Assembly (NCBI RefSeq): GCF_017094485.1
Contig: NZ_CP064786.1
Span: 806,001 to 870,000, forward strand
Origin: Natranaeroarchaeum sulfidigenes
GTDB taxonomy: Archaea > Halobacteriota > Halobacteria > Halobacteriales > Natronoarchaeaceae
Length of the DNA stretch: 64,000 nucleotides
Reading direction: 5' to 3'
Shown here: positions 9,701 through 18,028 of the stretch, piece after piece
Numbering within the stretch: position 1 is the first letter of the stretch
Layout of the letters: each line of letters starts with the position of its first letter
The notes under the pieces: generated by a model
The model's database searches: none
Told to the model about the DNA's origin: nothing
What the model saw: only the letters and a program-made list of their open reading frames with translations
Translations under genes and position numbers: made by a program

Positions 9701-10724
9701 CACTGTTGTCGACGTTTCCATCATCGTCGATACGTAGCCATTCGTTGTTGTTAGCGCCAACCACTACCTCCTCGTCGGGAGAGAGCTCGTCATCGTAAGC
9801 GACCCGCTCGTCCTCCAGCAGGGTGCCGTCAGTTTCGCACACCGACAGCTCCATCTCCGGTGTTACTGCGTCGTCTTCGGCGTTAATAAGCAGTGGATCG
9901 GCGAAAATCTGGTTGTCATTCGTTTCGACGACGTGATTGTTCGGCGTATCGAGTCCGTATCCGTCGTCGGTTTTAATAAGGATCCCATCCTCTCCGTCCC
10001 CGCGGTAAATTGTGGCTTCGACTTCGTCATCGTCGAGGTCCGTCGTGATACTCCAGACCGATGCATCCTGATTCTGGAAGTGTCGCTCCCACGCTTCAGC
10101 ATGCTCGCTCTCGACGGTTAGCTCCAGTTTTGGATCCTCGTCCGGATCGACAAACTCGTCGATGACGGTGTCGAGGTCATCCTGTGTGTCCTCATCAAGA
10201 TCGATCTCTGGGCCCGTTTCAATCCGGAGTTCGTCACTCGAATGACCTGCCTCGCCGTCGAACCCACTCAACTGGATATCGATACCTTCATCGTCGATTC
10301 GGATGTCAGGTGGTGACGAAATCGTCGTGTGGCCATCCTGCGTTCGGAAGATACCCCCGCCTTCCAGCGTCACGTGGCCAGTGTCAGTGTCACGAACGAG
10401 TGACTGCAGTGGGATTTCGGCCTTCTCGCCTCCGCTTTCTAGCATGACGGTTGCATCCCCTCCCACACGAACATCCTCGTTAGTCGAAACAAACGAGTTG
10501 AACGCATCCTGGCTGGTGCTTGCAGCATGTAACTCGGACTGGATGGTCTGCATGTCCGTTTCCGCCTCCTCGAAATCCTGTTGGTCCTCGATCGTCTCCA
10601 TCAGACTCATCCCCGCAAGAACAGTGAGTGTGGCACTCATAAGAACGAGTCCCACAAGTAAAATCACGGCGACAACGGGGGTAATCCCCCGGTCTTTCCG
10701 GAGTGTGATGGAGTCCCAATTCAT
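6789..10724 (-). CDS. Giant surface protein with type IV pilin-like signal, CARDB-like and GLUG-like repeats
   Basis: 1311 residues, very acidic. Residues 1-40 hold a class III (pilin/archaellin) signal: a charged head ending KDRG, then the hydrophobic ITPVVAVILLVGLVLMSATL, as in archaeal Pilin_N proteins processed by a PibD-type peptidase. Residues about 45-200 look like the haloarchaeal pilin-like domain often annotated DUF7289. From about 370 to 790 there are several Ig-like CARDB-type repeats (phrases such as VEQGESATVDVDI). About 800-1140 opens with YLIETVDQLQCINEHGLD and continues with GLUG-type repeats (GGLAGNFAGTVEDVSV, GGLMGTSS) found in adhesins. Another CARDB-like unit and an Asp-rich tail follow. 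Start: ATG at 10724, because the frame's earlier start is a TTG at 10730. No PGF-CTERM anchor is present. Probable role: adhesin displayed through a pilus-type N-terminus. Confidence 0.75.
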   Translation of the reverse strand: MNWDSITLRKDRGITPVVAVILLVGLVLMSATLTVLAGMSLMETIEDQQDFEEAETDMQTIQSELHAASTSQDAFNSFVSTNEDVRVGGDATVMLESGGEKAEIPLQSLVRDTDTGHVTLEGGGIFRTQDGHTTISSPPDIRIDDEGIDIQLSGFDGEAGHSSDELRIETGPEIDLDEDTQDDLDTVIDEFVDPDEDPKLELTVESEHAEAWERHFQNQDASVWSITTDLDDDEVEATIYRGDGEDGILIKTDDGYGLDTPNNHVVETNDNQIFADPLLINAEDDAVTPEMELSVCETDGTLLEDERVAYDDELSPDEEVVVGANNNEWLRIDDDGNVDNSGNAFFNPRSNGDRALDLTEGERYEYRIETDPGEQDHEGWFYYTDTNDIDGGFVFEEVQTETVDGEIRIRADITNIDDSSDTQDIELEIEGVADPIMRDGLDLDQGETETVGWQLDESSFPEGEYDFTLSTESVIGGDEVEYDGTVTAPNAVEAFRITDDLGVPEDDWIGENPHIVSSEDDVTIKAEITNQYPEQETQDITLDIDGEPQSDTKETTLDSGESKEVELTVDDLDGSDSGELYEYTIATEDDELDEAGAFLVVDEPSEFEITGHEIDGAIKAGSPLSVNVDIDNQGPADEQFVLLTDFDDQFVDSNEVEIDNRGTANDVSLTWGEVVPADDGAITVTTATDSQTIAEPDDIDPFVDIKDVSIDGPIEQGESATVDVDITTTGDAPDDHVLQLNDSGETETVVSDLDDGEGTVSFEYDTDADVITHRLHLETYDQANNVVDAEADEVLVVERDGPVCGDVDYEQDEDDFYLIETVDQLQCINEHGLDENYRLANDIDAHGTEYWNPQLFGEEQGFEPIGSESSDFTGTLDGDGNEIRGLSIDRPSEDGVGLIGVAGLDNNQNQGSVGDGAYVERLRLSDIDVAGNKEVGGLAGNFAGTVEDVSVEGTVTADEQRAAIVVGRANNADLSNRIVAVGEVTGGSTGAEVDRGIGAIVGRPSWYTTVDTGYAQADVTGPENVGGLMGTSSRYASEFEQMYFVGDVTATNNPDTAGAITGLIEDPPRGAGGEDVFDSSVYWETSATDDAWGSVDPGAQFTDDMQERSDEMMQGFDVNQDDKLGDLDFEEDHEDNPWVAIPGDYPRFAWELAAEGQFEVDINEDESTTSVTAGEEVDVSTTITSRYADRDEDATETQTITLIGPDGDIVASEEVTIDSTLGTDEEVDRTITWPTSIQDEGDGQELTVRTEDDQEDTITVDIDEPERGVGSSDPDVDGGDIDIGDDIGSGDVEDIDLEDEIDIGVDVIEIS

Positions 10725-10849
10725 TAGCAATCGATTGCCTCCAATATTACTAAAACATTCCGGGATGAGAAAATTACGTCTGATACAGTAAATATAGGGA
10801 GTCTCTCTATTATAACGACCCGACCTTGACCGTTAAACCGGAGTTGAAT
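10725..10849. promoter_or_regulatory. AT-rich intergenic promoter region upstream of the giant adhesin
   Basis: About 125 bases, much richer in A+T than the neighbours, upstream of the adhesin start. Reading the minus strand it contains TATA-like stretches near 10785-10815 (tattataatag, tatattta). No small gene or stable RNA is evident. Confidence 0.4.
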
Positions 10850-12721
10850 CTACTCCAAATTTACTCGCTCGCTATCGACCTCCTGAACGCGAATCCCCTT
10901 CGATCGGAGGTGCTGCAACTGGCGTTGTGCGAAGTCCTCCTCGGTCGTCCCGCGAGTCGCCAGCACGTACACTCGGGACTTTCCTGCGGGACGCATCGTC
11001 CGCCCCGCACGCTGGGAGCCCTGCCGACGTGACCCACCAAGTCCGGAGGAAAGAATTGCCAGATCGGCGTCCGGGAGATCGATCCCTTCGTCGCCCACGC
11101 GCGAGACGATCAACGTGTCCCGCTCGCCCTGCCGGAACTGGGAAAACAGTTTCTCCCTGCGCGCGTGGCGCATCTCGCCGCTGATGAACGGGATCGATAG
11201 CGCCTCTGCCAGGGCATCGCCCTGATCGATGTAATCCGCGAAGATGAGCGCCTTCGCATTGCCGTGCTCGCCGAGGATCGACCGTATTTCGTCGGTCTTG
11301 AGTGGGTTGGCCGCCGCAAGCTGGCGTTTTTCGTGACTCTCCGCGGTGGCGTACTCGTCCTGATAGGTCTCCTCGTCCCAGGGTACGTACCGGATCTCGA
11401 CTTTGGGCTCCTGGACGTAGCCAGCGTCGAACAGTTCGTCCCAGTCGGTGCCGATCGGCGGGCCGACAAGGGTGTAGATATCCTGCTCGCGCTCGTCCTC
11501 GCGGATCGGGGTCGCCGAGAGGCCGAGCCGGTGGCGGCTCTGCAACTCGCCGGTCCGCCGGTAGACGTCGGATGGAACGTGATGGACCTCATCGTAGACG
11601 ATCAGGCCCCATCGCCGACTGTCGAACAGCGAGCGGTGCCGATCCATCCCTGCGGTGCGATAGGTTGCAATCGTGATCGGCCTGATCTCTTTCGCGCCGC
11701 CATGGTACTGACCGATCTGCTCTGCCGTGAGGTCGGTCCGTGCGAGCAATTCGTCGCGCCACTGGCTCGCCAGTTCGCGGGTCGGCACGAGGATCAGCGT
11801 CTCGCCGCCAACCGCCTCCATAATTCCCATCGCAGCGACGGTCTTGCCGCTTCCCGGCGGGCCGACGAGGACGCCCGACCCGGAGTCGACGAACCGGCTG
11901 ACCCAGTCGCGCTGATATCCGCGCAAGTCGAGATCGAGCGAGATGTCGAGCGGGTCGCCAGTCTCCAGCTCTCGGTTATCCTGGACGGGATAGCCCGCCT
12001 CGTAGAGCCTCCGCTTGATCGAAGCCTCCGATCCCTCGGCGACCCAGCTTTCGGTGTCCGAGATTGGCGCACGGAGCTGGCTCTCGTCGAGTTCCTGTCT
12101 GGCGACGTTGCCCATCAGCTCGGCGCTCACGGCTTCGAGGACGGTGTAGCCGTCCTCGTGCGTGCGGAGGCGGAACTGACGGGCTCTGTTCCACTGATCT
12201 TTGATCCATTCTTCCAGTTCGGGCTGACGCTCGGGGAGCACCTGCCGGATCGTGCGGAGCAGGCGGTCGAAGCTCTCGTAGGGCGCTTGCCAGATGTCTT
12301 CCTTCCGGATCTCGTAGCGGTAGGCTTCTGCGCCGGAGACGTCGACGAGATGGGCGAACTGCGAGAGCTGTGCGCGGGTGAACTGGGTTGGTTTGTCGAC
12401 GACTATCTCGCGGCGTCTGGGGAACGGGATGACGCGTTCGCGGTCGGCGAGCTCGCCCCAGTCAGTCGGGAACCAGACGACTGGGTCGGTTTCGACGTCG
12501 ATGCGCTGGAGCTCCCCCGACCCGACGAGATTGTCGAGCGCGCCGTCGGCTTCGGCGTGGCTCCAGTCGGCTTCACGGGCGAGCTCACTGGCAGTGATGA
12601 CCGGTCGGCCGACGGCTTCGAGCGCGTCGTAGAAGCTGCTGATCGAGAGGGTCCGGGGGGTATTAGTGTCGTCCGAGTCGGCAGGCGATTCGTCGGGCGG
12701 CGAGGGCTCGTCCTCTGTCAC
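10850..12721 (-). CDS. XPB/Rad25-like superfamily 2 DNA helicase
   Basis: 623 residues. Residues about 25-100 form an N-terminal winged-helix-like region, about 105-250 a damage-recognition-like domain, and about 255-610 the two RecA lobes. Walker A is GPPGSGKT (287-294), the DExH box is DEVHH (377-381), motif III is LSATP, directly followed by RED, the R-E-D triplet characteristic of XPB. Motif VI reads QRAGRTMRP. Family knowledge: archaeal XPB is an ATP-dependent 3'-5' translocase linked to nucleotide excision repair, often paired with the nuclease Bax1; no Bax1 gene is adjacent here. The ATG at 12721 gives an acidic leader (MTEDEPSPPD) typical of halophiles. Confidence 0.88.
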   Translation of the reverse strand: MTEDEPSPPDESPADSDDTNTPRTLSISSFYDALEAVGRPVITASELAREADWSHAEADGALDNLVGSGELQRIDVETDPVVWFPTDWGELADRERVIPFPRRREIVVDKPTQFTRAQLSQFAHLVDVSGAEAYRYEIRKEDIWQAPYESFDRLLRTIRQVLPERQPELEEWIKDQWNRARQFRLRTHEDGYTVLEAVSAELMGNVARQELDESQLRAPISDTESWVAEGSEASIKRRLYEAGYPVQDNRELETGDPLDISLDLDLRGYQRDWVSRFVDSGSGVLVGPPGSGKTVAAMGIMEAVGGETLILVPTRELASQWRDELLARTDLTAEQIGQYHGGAKEIRPITIATYRTAGMDRHRSLFDSRRWGLIVYDEVHHVPSDVYRRTGELQSRHRLGLSATPIREDEREQDIYTLVGPPIGTDWDELFDAGYVQEPKVEIRYVPWDEETYQDEYATAESHEKRQLAAANPLKTDEIRSILGEHGNAKALIFADYIDQGDALAEALSIPFISGEMRHARREKLFSQFRQGERDTLIVSRVGDEGIDLPDADLAILSSGLGGSRRQGSQRAGRTMRPAGKSRVYVLATRGTTEEDFAQRQLQHLRSKGIRVQEVDSERVNLE

Positions 12722-13037
12722 TGGTCGTTCTAGTGGCGCCCGCGGTCAAACGCGTTTCGTCGTCGACCGGTCGCTTTGCTATCGGCTGCCACCGCGGACC
12801 GCCTGCCCTCCCCCGTCGGCGCGCATACAGCGCGCCTCGGCCATGTGTTGCTGGCCGTGAAAGTGCAAGCCTGTAGTGGATGTGTCGATAGAAGCATCGC
12901 TGATTGGTTTGAGCCGACTCGATATCAAATCGGGCTGATCGCTCTCTCGGACGTTGTTTCGGTAGAAGTTGTGCGTGGGTGCAGTCCCAAGAGGAATGCA
13001 CCGTGCATCGACTTCGGCGGTGTGGCCGCCAATGCGA
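12722..13037. other. Intergenic stretch without a recognisable gene
   Basis: About 316 bases between the XPB-like gene and tRNA-Leu. Open frames here lack haloarchaeal codon bias and acidic composition. I see no tRNA, no clear repeat and no convincing promoter except what may serve the XPB-like gene. Confidence 0.5.
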
Positions 13038-13122
13038 TGCGTGGGACCGGATTTGAACCGGCGGACCTCTACAGGACAGCGCCCTCAACGCTGCGCCGTT
13101 GGCCTAGCTTGGCTACCCACGC
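13038..13122 (-). tRNA. tRNA-Leu (GAG)
   Basis: Read on the minus strand, the 85-nt sequence folds as a class II tRNA. The acceptor arms GCGTGGG and CCCACGC pair, followed by discriminator A as required for Leu. The anticodon stem CAGCG/CGCTG closes the loop TTGAGGG, giving anticodon GAG. A long variable arm (TCCTGTAGAGG region) and a T-arm with GGTTCAAATCC follow. No intron and no encoded CCA. Confidence 0.95.
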
Positions 13123-13158
13123 CCGCTGTCTTACTGCACTCCGTTCTATTCCACGGGT

Positions 13159-13168
13159 GAATAAAAGG
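13159..13168 (-). promoter_or_regulatory. TATA box of tRNA-Leu
   Basis: CCTTTTATTC on the minus strand, centred about 41 nt upstream of the mature tRNA 5' end, predicts a start near 13138 and a short 5' leader of about 16 nt to be removed by RNase P. Confidence 0.5.
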
Positions 13169-13239
13169 GCTTTCGTTTGGCGGCGGGGGGACAGTCGTTA
13201 CCACGCGGAGACGTACCGCGGTTTTGTCAGCCGCTCGGC

Positions 13240-13279
13240 GTACGGAAAGAGACCAAACGGTACGGAAAGAGACCAAACG
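13240..13279 (+). repeat. Perfect 20-bp tandem duplication
   Basis: The 20-mer GTACGGAAAGAGACCAAACG occurs twice with no spacer (13240-13259 and 13260-13279), ending 30 bases before the start of the membrane protein at 13310. It lies between a tRNA promoter and that gene's start, so it may carry a duplicated operator or may be a recent slippage event. Confidence 0.9.
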
Positions 13280-13309
13280 TTTTGTAACTCGGATTACTGG
13301 GACACTGTA

Positions 13310-14326
13310 ATGGATCGTCGGCTACTGCTTGGGTTTGCAGGTGCGGGTATTGCGCTCGTGCTCCTCGTCTACGCTGTCGGCTGGGACGATGTATTCGATG
13401 CTGCGGGGGACGCATCGTTATCGATATATGCGCTCGCGTTTGTCGCCGCAGGCGTCTGTCAGGTATTTCGGAGTATGGTCTGGTATCGGTTACTCGGGAT
13501 CATCGGTGAAAGCACACCACGTCTTCTCGTTCTGCGGATCTTCCTGACTGGGATGTTCCTCAAGTACGTCACCCCGTACGGCCAGGTCGCGGCAGGGCCG
13601 GGTATTGCCTACGTTCTCTCCCAGTACACCAACAGCGAGTACGAGTCCGACCTGGCGACGGTCGTAAGTGCGGACTTTCTGAACTACGTGCCCTATTATA
13701 CGTTCGGAACCGTCGGCTTTGTGTACTTCGTCGTCGGACAATCCCGGTTGCCGAATCTGGGTCTCTACTACGTGGCCGTCCCGTTGCTCGTAGCAGCGGT
13801 CGGTGGACTGCTGGCCGTTTTCTGGTCTCGACGCGGCATCGTCCAGCGTGGGGTTGTGGGGGTCACAGGGGGTGTCCGGGCGCTCGTGGCCTACGTTTCG
13901 ACGAATCTGGCGGAACGAATCAGCGAGGAGGCGGTGCGTGAACGGCTCGCCGGGTTCTACGAAACGCTCGACCTGGTGTCAAAAGACCGCCGGAGCGTGG
14001 CCGCGGCAGTTGTCTACGCGCACGTCGGTTGGTTCTTCCTTATGCTTCCCGTTTACATCGTCGCGCTCGCGCTTGGGACCCACATTCCACTTGGGCTGGC
14101 GTTCCTGGTCGTCGCACTGAGCAAGCTAGGCTTTCTGGTACCTCTCCCGGGTGGTCTGGGCGGCGTCGAGTTCGTTCTTGCCGGAATGATCACGCTCGTC
14201 ACTGGATTGTCGCCCGCGACTGCCACGGCGATTGCGATCCTCTATCGACTCACTGCGTACTGGCAAACTATCGCACTGGGTGGGCTCTGTTCGGCGTCGC
14301 TCTCCGTGAGTGGACAGCCCGCCTGA
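13310..14326 (+). CDS. Lysylphosphatidylglycerol synthase TM-region / AglD C-terminal-like membrane protein
   Basis: 338 residues with about eight hydrophobic segments (for example VYIVALALGTHIPLGLAFL) and the family's conserved patches: an early QVFRSMVWYRLL, KYVTPYGQVAAGPGIAYVL, and a late PLPGGLGGVEFVLAGM. This pattern identifies the LPG_synthase_TM (UPF0104) superfamily, whose members include flippase-like proteins and the C-terminal half of haloarchaeal AglD. There is no attached catalytic domain, so it is a stand-alone membrane domain; a role in handling lipid-linked substrates is inference. The ATG at 13310 gives MDRRLLLGFAGAG; the much longer frame upstream crosses tRNA-Leu and is not real. 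The tandem repeat at 13240-13279 sits in its upstream region. Confidence 0.8.
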   Translation: MDRRLLLGFAGAGIALVLLVYAVGWDDVFDAAGDASLSIYALAFVAAGVCQVFRSMVWYRLLGIIGESTPRLLVLRIFLTGMFLKYVTPYGQVAAGPGIAYVLSQYTNSEYESDLATVVSADFLNYVPYYTFGTVGFVYFVVGQSRLPNLGLYYVAVPLLVAAVGGLLAVFWSRRGIVQRGVVGVTGGVRALVAYVSTNLAERISEEAVRERLAGFYETLDLVSKDRRSVAAAVVYAHVGWFFLMLPVYIVALALGTHIPLGLAFLVVALSKLGFLVPLPGGLGGVEFVLAGMITLVTGLSPATATAIAILYRLTAYWQTIALGGLCSASLSVSGQPA

Positions 14327-14428
14327 GTGGGGTCGTCTGGACGGCCGGCCACCGCAAGCGGTGTGTTTCCCACCGGCACGTTTCGACACTACTAACTCGG
14401 GTTCTGCGAAAGTAGATGACGAGTCAGA

Positions 14429-15576
<1,148 letters not shown>

Positions 15577-15577
<1 letters not shown>

Positions 15578-16446
15578 TGTCCGTTCTGGTAGATGAAGAC
15601 ACACGCGTTGTCGTACAGGGGATCACCGGCGGTGAAGGGAAGTTCCACGCCGGACAGATGATCGAGTACGGGACCAACGTCGTCGCCGGTGCGGTACCTG
15701 GCCGCGGCGGGCAGGAAGTCCACGGTGTGCCGGTCTACGACACCGTCGAGGCGGCAGCACGCGAGGAAGACGCCGACGCATCCGTCATCTTCGTTCCGCC
15801 AGCGTTCGCGGGTGACGCCATCTTCGAGGCACTTGACTCACCACTCGACCTTGCGGTCGCCATCACCGAAGGAGTCCCAACCCAGGATATGGCGAAGGTA
15901 AACAAACGCCTCACCGAGACCGATACGCGCCTGATCGGCCCGAACTGTCCGGGCATCATCACCCCGGGCGAGTCGAAACTCGGCATCCTGCCGGGCAACA
16001 TCTTCTCCCCGGGGAACGTCGGGCTCGTTTCGCGTTCGGGTACGCTGACCTACCAGGTCGTGGATAACCTCACTGACCGTGGACTCGGCCAGTCCACCGC
16101 CATCGGCATCGGCGGGGACCCGATCATCGGGACGACCTTCATCGACGCGCTCGAAGCGTTCGAGTCCGACCCCGACACCGATGTCGTCGTGATGTGCGGC
16201 GAGATCGGTGGCGAGGACGAGGAACAGGCTGCCAAGTACATCGCAGAGAACATGGACACGCCGGTCACTGGCTTCATCGCGGGCCGCACCGCGCCGCCGG
16301 GGAAACGGATGGGCCATGCCGGTGCGATCGTCTCCGGTTCCGGTACCGGCACCGCGGAGTCGAAAATCAACGCGCTCAACGACGCCGGCGTTCCAGTCGG
16401 TGATACGCCGGAAGAAGTCGCCGACGCTGTCGAGGACCTGCTGTAG
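15577..16446 (+). CDS. sucD: Succinyl-CoA synthetase, alpha subunit
   Basis: 289 residues. It binds CoA through an N-terminal Rossmann domain ([15 protein letters not shown]) and carries the phosphohistidine near the C-terminus, in [15 protein letters not shown]. The [13 protein letters not shown] and PNCPGIITP blocks are those of the family. It is the second gene of the sucCD operon, with a 1-base overlap. It converges on the AhpD-like gene, with 15 bases between stops. Confidence 0.96.
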
Positions 16447-16461
16447 AACCCGTCTCCGTTT

Positions 16462-16794
16462 TCACTCGTCAGTGTAATCCTCGATCCAGCTTAGCCCTGC
16501 CATCGCTTCAGGAAACCCGAGCGTCGGGATCGCAAGAATACCGACGTGTTCGAGCGCTTTGGGGTCGATCCCCTCGTCGAGACCGCGCCGTGTATGCGAG
16601 TGGACTGCCCCTTCGGACTGCGCGCCAACGGCGAGCGCGAGCTTCACGATCCGTTTCGTCTCGTCGTCGATGGGGCCGGCCTCCGAACAGGCTTTACCAA
16701 GGTCCGAGTACGCCTCCCATACCTCGGGCTGTTCGCTCGCGAGTCGACCCGGCACTGACGGCAGTTCGTCCGTGTCGTCAATTTCGTCAGCCAT
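16462..16794 (-). CDS. Carboxymuconolactone decarboxylase/AhpD-like protein lacking the CXXC pair
   Basis: 110 residues, all helical, with the CMD/AhpD core: IVKLALAVGAQSEGAVHSHTRRGLDEG then LEHVGILAIPTLGFP appear in order. In peroxidase-type AhpD proteins the segment before the conserved His carries CXXC; here it reads QSEGAVHSH, with no cysteine. A thiol peroxidase mechanism is therefore unlikely, and the protein belongs with cysteine-less members of unknown chemistry. The ATG at 16794 (MADEIDDTDEL) gives an acidic start; the frame runs upstream to 16821 without support. Confidence 0.75.
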   Translation of the reverse strand: MADEIDDTDELPSVPGRLASEQPEVWEAYSDLGKACSEAGPIDDETKRIVKLALAVGAQSEGAVHSHTRRGLDEGIDPKALEHVGILAIPTLGFPEAMAGLSWIEDYTDE

Positions 16795-16917
16795 ACCAGT
16801 ACTATCGCGGCGCGCTATCAAGATAGCTTGGGTTCGTTCATCGGGTGACCCGTGAATTTGCGTAACAATCGGCGGTCTTCGGAGGATTGATGCTCCGCTG
16901 AGCGATAGCTCTCAGCC

Positions 16918-17403
16918 ATGGACACTGTCGAGTACGAGCCTATCGGAACGATCTTCACCCCCTTCGAAGACCCCGATGGAATGCCGATTCAGCCATCCGG
17001 GGACGAAGCAGCGCGGGGGACAGTAGTCCTCGAACCCCAGTACGCCGAGGGTCTAGCTGATCTCGACGGGTTCTCACACTGTATCCTCCTGTATCACTTT
17101 CACGCCGGCGAGGACGGTGCCTCGATGAGTGTAGAACCGTTCCTCGACGAAACGGAGCGCGGACTCTTTGCAACTCGCGCTCCGCGTCGCCCTAACCGGA
17201 TCGGGCTGTCAGTTGTTTCCGTGGAATCTATCGACGACAACGAGCTCGCTGTCGGGGATGTCGACGTAGTGGACGGAACGCCATTGCTCGATATCAAACC
17301 GCTCGTTTCGGGGTTCGATATTCCCTCGTCCACCGACGACGGGTGGGTTGCGGAGAGTCACGATGACGTCGAGGCGAAAACAGCAGATGACCGGTTTCTG
17401 TGA
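16918..17403 (+). CDS. trmO: tRNA m6t6A37 methyltransferase TrmO (TsaA/UPF0066)
   Basis: 161 residues. The family uses S-adenosylmethionine to methylate t6A37 of certain tRNAs. The N-terminal phrase EPIGTIFTPF, the central FSHCILLYHFH, the diagnostic RAPRRPNRIGLSVV and the C-terminal DGTPLLDIKPLV are all present and correctly spaced. The beta-barrel core is complete, with only a short C-terminal extension. The ATG at 16918 follows a GGAGG element, but that element sits directly before a three-codon ATG-CTC-CGC-TGA ORF at 16889-16900. Confidence 0.88.
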   Translation: MDTVEYEPIGTIFTPFEDPDGMPIQPSGDEAARGTVVLEPQYAEGLADLDGFSHCILLYHFHAGEDGASMSVEPFLDETERGLFATRAPRRPNRIGLSVVSVESIDDNELAVGDVDVVDGTPLLDIKPLVSGFDIPSSTDDGWVAESHDDVEAKTADDRFL

Positions 17404-17448
17404 TCCGTCTGGCTCCAGATCGCCAGGCCAGTTTCCGCTCGAAATACG

Positions 17449-17964
17449 CTAGTCCGACTCATCTCTCGAGGACAGTGGCTCCGCCGGAACGCCGGCGACT
17501 GTCTCACCCGGCGGGATGTCTTCTGTGACCAGCGAGTTCGCCGCAACCTGTGCGCCCGCTCCGATCTCGACACCCGGAAGGACGACTGCGCCCGCTCCGA
17601 TCATCGCCCGCTCGCCAACGACAACCTCACCAAGTCGGTACTCGTCCTGCAAGAACTCGTGGCAGAGTATCGTTGCGTCGTAGCCGATGATTGCGTGGTC
17701 CTCGACGGTAATCAACTCAGGCCAGAAGACATCCGGCGTCGATTCGAGTCCCCACGAGACGCCCTTGCCGACGCTCACGCCGAGGCGGCGGAGCAGCCAG
17801 CTTTTCAGTTTGAGGCTGGGAGAGATCCGGCAGAGAACGATAACGACATAGTTGAGCATGATCCGCAGGGGGTGTTTCGCGTCGGGCCAGTGCTGGAGCG
17901 AGTTCAGCGGGCCGGGTGTCCCGTGATACGAAAGGCGGCCGTGGCGTGATCCTCGATCTGTCAC
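17449..17964 (-). CDS. Left-handed beta-helix (hexapeptide) acyltransferase
   Basis: 171 residues. A hydrophobic, possibly membrane-associated segment (LRIMLNYVVIVLCRISPSL, about 33-51) precedes a hexapeptide-repeat beta helix from about residue 85, with repeats such as ITVEDHAIIG, VVVGERAMIG and AVVLPGVEIGAGAQVAANS. The C-terminus AGVPAEPL resembles the maltose/galactoside O-acetyltransferase type. The start is a GTG at 17964, supported by a TATA box at 17989-17997. The acceptor substrate cannot be inferred; a cell-surface sugar or lipid head group is plausible. Confidence 0.75.
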   Translation of the reverse strand: MTDRGSRHGRLSYHGTPGPLNSLQHWPDAKHPLRIMLNYVVIVLCRISPSLKLKSWLLRRLGVSVGKGVSWGLESTPDVFWPELITVEDHAIIGYDATILCHEFLQDEYRLGEVVVGERAMIGAGAVVLPGVEIGAGAQVAANSLVTEDIPPGETVAGVPAEPLSSRDESD

Positions 17965-17988
17965 ATCTGTGGGGTTCTGCGTGGGGGA

Positions 17989-17997
17989 GTATAAACT
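17989..17997 (-). promoter_or_regulatory. TATA box of the acyltransferase gene
   Basis: GTTTATACT on the minus strand, centred about 29 nt before the GTG at 17964, gives a nearly leaderless transcript and supports that start. Confidence 0.55.
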
Positions 17998-18028
17998 GGT
18001 CGCCCGACTGGCAACCAGAACAGCCGTG

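Noticed and set aside
12776-13309. Extended start for the AglD-like membrane protein
   Set aside because: The extension runs across the minus-strand tRNA-Leu and the tandem repeat; the real N-terminus is at ATG 13310.
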